Source: an uncultured Clostridium sp. (GTDB lineage Bacteria; Bacillota; Clostridia; Christensenellales; Pumilibacteraceae). Taken from it: a stretch of 7,847 bases of DNA. The notes below the pieces were generated by a model. The model ran no database searches and had not been told where the DNA came from. It saw nothing but the letters and a program-made list of their open reading frames with translations. The position numbers were made by a program, and so were the translations under genes. The DNA lies in contig USKH01000047.1 of NCBI GenBank assembly GCA_900555125.1, positions 1-7,847 on the forward strand, read 5' to 3'. Of this stretch, positions 6,688 to 7,847 are shown piece by piece; within the stretch, counting starts at the first letter, position 1, and each line of letters starts with the position of its first letter.

Positions 6688-7836
6688 TTATTCGAGATCT
6701 CCGAGATCTTCTTCAAAGACGTCGTTAAACTCTTCTTGTTCGGGCGCAGTTGAAGTTTTTTCTTCTTCCGAAGCAGTGTGTTCTTCCTCTTCGTTCTGCA
6801 TAAGCGAAGAATAGGGCTTGACGTCGATTTTCCAACCTGTAAGTTTTGCGGCAAGGCGAGCGTTCTGTCCGTCTTTACCGATCGCAAGACTGAGCATGTC
6901 GTCCATAACGACAACTTTTGCGGCGCGTTCTTCGTCGTTAACCTGAACCATGACAACTTTTGCGGGGCTGAGCGCGCGGGCGATGAATTCGAGAATATCC
7001 GGATCCCACGGAATAATATCTATCTTTTCTCCGCCGAGTTCGGAAACTATTGCGTTGACACGCATACCTCTGTTGCCTACGCATGCGCCGACCGCGTCGA
7101 TTTTTTTATCTTCGCAATACACTGCCATTTTTGTGCGGTAACCGGCTTCACGAACGATTGCTTTAATCTGAATAAGTCCGCTTGCGATTTCGGGAACTTC
7201 GATTTCAAACAAACGCTTTACGAAACCGGGGCAGGTACGCGAAACCATAACCTGAGGTCCGCGAAGACCGGCTTTGATTTTTTTAACGTAAACTTTAATG
7301 CTTTTTCCGGGGATATATTTATCGTTGGGCGCCTGATCCTGCGGCAAAAGAACAGCCTCAACCTGCTTGTTGAGTTCGACGTAAACGTTGTCGCCTTCGA
7401 TACGTCTTACCTGGCAGGTAATAAGTTCGTCTTCTTTCTGAGACAGTTCGCTGAATGCGATTTCGCTTTCAAGTTCGCGTAATTTTTGCAAAATAACCTG
7501 ACGTGCGGTTTGCGCGGGTATTCGCTGTATATTTTTGGAATCGATTTCTTCTTCTACAACGTCGCCTACTTTGTATTTTTTATTGATAAGGCGAGCATCC
7601 TCGAGCGAAATCTGCGTGTCCTTATCCTCAACTTCGTCCACAACAGTCTGATACGCAAAAACCTTAAGAGAGTTTTTATCGGGGAAAAGCTTAACTTTTA
7701 CTGCTTTTGCCGTGCCCATCTGTTTTTTATAAGCTATTGCAAGCGCGGTTTCGAGCGCATCGATAAACACTTCTTTTTTGATTCCTTTTGTGGCTTCAAG
7801 CTCGTCGAGCGCCATGAAAAAATCTTTACTTATCAT
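6688..7836 (-). CDS. nusA: Transcription termination/antitermination factor NusA
   Basis: NusA binds RNA polymerase and nascent RNA and tunes pausing, termination and antitermination. The 382-residue product has the polymerase-binding N-terminal domain (about 1-125, with FFMALDELEATKGIKKEVFIDALETAL), an S1 domain (about 135-200) and the KH1/KH2 pair, with GxxG loops GNRG at 254-257 and GKDG at 320-323. The junction IIPWDPDILEFIARALSPAKV (274-294) is strongly family-typical. It lacks the C-terminal AR repeats of the Escherichia coli protein, as in Gram-positives, and instead ends with a markedly acidic, probably disordered tail of about 35 residues (348-382). The ATG at 7836 has GAGG at 7847-7844 seven nucleotides upstream, right at the window edge. 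The gene ends in tandem TAA codons. In this cluster rimP normally precedes it. Confidence 0.97.
   Translation of the reverse strand: MISKDFFMALDELEATKGIKKEVFIDALETALAIAYKKQMGTAKAVKVKLFPDKNSLKVFAYQTVVDEVEDKDTQISLEDARLINKKYKVGDVVEEEIDSKNIQRIPAQTARQVILQKLRELESEIAFSELSQKEDELITCQVRRIEGDNVYVELNKQVEAVLLPQDQAPNDKYIPGKSIKVYVKKIKAGLRGPQVMVSRTCPGFVKRLFEIEVPEIASGLIQIKAIVREAGYRTKMAVYCEDKKIDAVGACVGNRGMRVNAIVSELGGEKIDIIPWDPDILEFIARALSPAKVVMVQVNDEERAAKVVVMDDMLSLAIGKDGQNARLAAKLTGWKIDVKPYSSLMQNEEEEHTASEEEKTSTAPEQEEFNDVFEEDLGDLE
6695..6709 (-). promoter_or_regulatory. Possible hairpin covering the rnpM ribosome-binding site
   Basis: On the minus strand AGATCTC, one G, then GAGATCT form 7-bp complementary arms (about 6 bp with a CGG loop in RNA). 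The rnpM GGAG is partly in the loop and partly in the second arm. The stem lies in the last codons of nusA, so a ribosome finishing nusA would melt it. This suggests coupling but is inferred only from complementarity, and the arms also encode nusA residues. Confidence 0.35.
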
Positions 7837-7843
7837 ATTTTAT

Positions 7844-7847
7844 CCTC
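7844..7847 (-). promoter_or_regulatory. Shine-Dalgarno of nusA, cut by window edge
   Basis: GAGG on the minus strand lies 7 nt before the nusA ATG. The motif may extend beyond the window, so its full strength cannot be judged. Confidence 0.6.

Noticed and set aside
6778..7482. A 234-codon plus-strand open frame opposite nusA
   Set aside because: Also in the frame codon-aligned with nusA and composed of Phe/Asn/Cys-rich nonsense; NusA is clearly the real gene.

Overview
This window is one arm of a bacterial transcription/translation operon. Every gene lies on the minus strand, so transcription runs from the right end (7847) to the left end (1). The order nusA, rnpM (ylxR), ylxQ, infB, rbfA, nrnA, truB, ribF is the classic nusA-infB cluster of Gram-positive bacteria. 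The presence of both rnpM and ylxQ, the DHH phosphoesterase gene between rbfA and truB, the short NusA without AR repeats, and the AT-leaning codon choice point to a member of the Bacillota, most likely an uncultured or little-studied Clostridia lineage. No rRNA or other marker is present to name a genus.

Layout in the direction of transcription: nusA (7836-6688; its Shine-Dalgarno touches the window edge and rimP would be expected just upstream), rnpM (6684-6403), ylxQ (6419-6096), infB (6093-3436, TTG start), rbfA (3424-3065), nrnA (3081-2143), truB (2146-1286), ribF (1293-442), and the first 146 codons of an endonuclease IV-like TIM-barrel protein (439-2, running off the left end). The window is almost entirely coding. 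The largest gap between genes is 11 bp, and four junctions overlap by 4 to 17 bp. No promoter, intrinsic terminator, tRNA, rRNA, CRISPR array or mobile element is visible, so the genes are probably co-transcribed and translationally coupled.

The genes form a coherent set. NusA (pausing, termination, antitermination), RnpM and YlxQ (small RNA-binding proteins), IF2 (initiator tRNA delivery and subunit joining), RbfA (30S maturation), NrnA (nanoRNA and pAp turnover), TruB (tRNA U55 pseudouridine) and RibF (FMN/FAD synthesis) are a housekeeping gene-expression block. The trailing endonuclease IV-like gene would add DNA base-excision repair.

I do not see a new biological system here. The points worth a second look are: a perfect 23-bp palindrome inside ribF that reads the same peptide on both strands; a RibF adenylyltransferase signature with both motif glycines changed; an IF2 that starts with TTG and appears to lack the N-terminal IF2_N copy; a small hairpin covering the rnpM ribosome-binding site; and the linkage of an endonuclease IV-like gene to the operon end.
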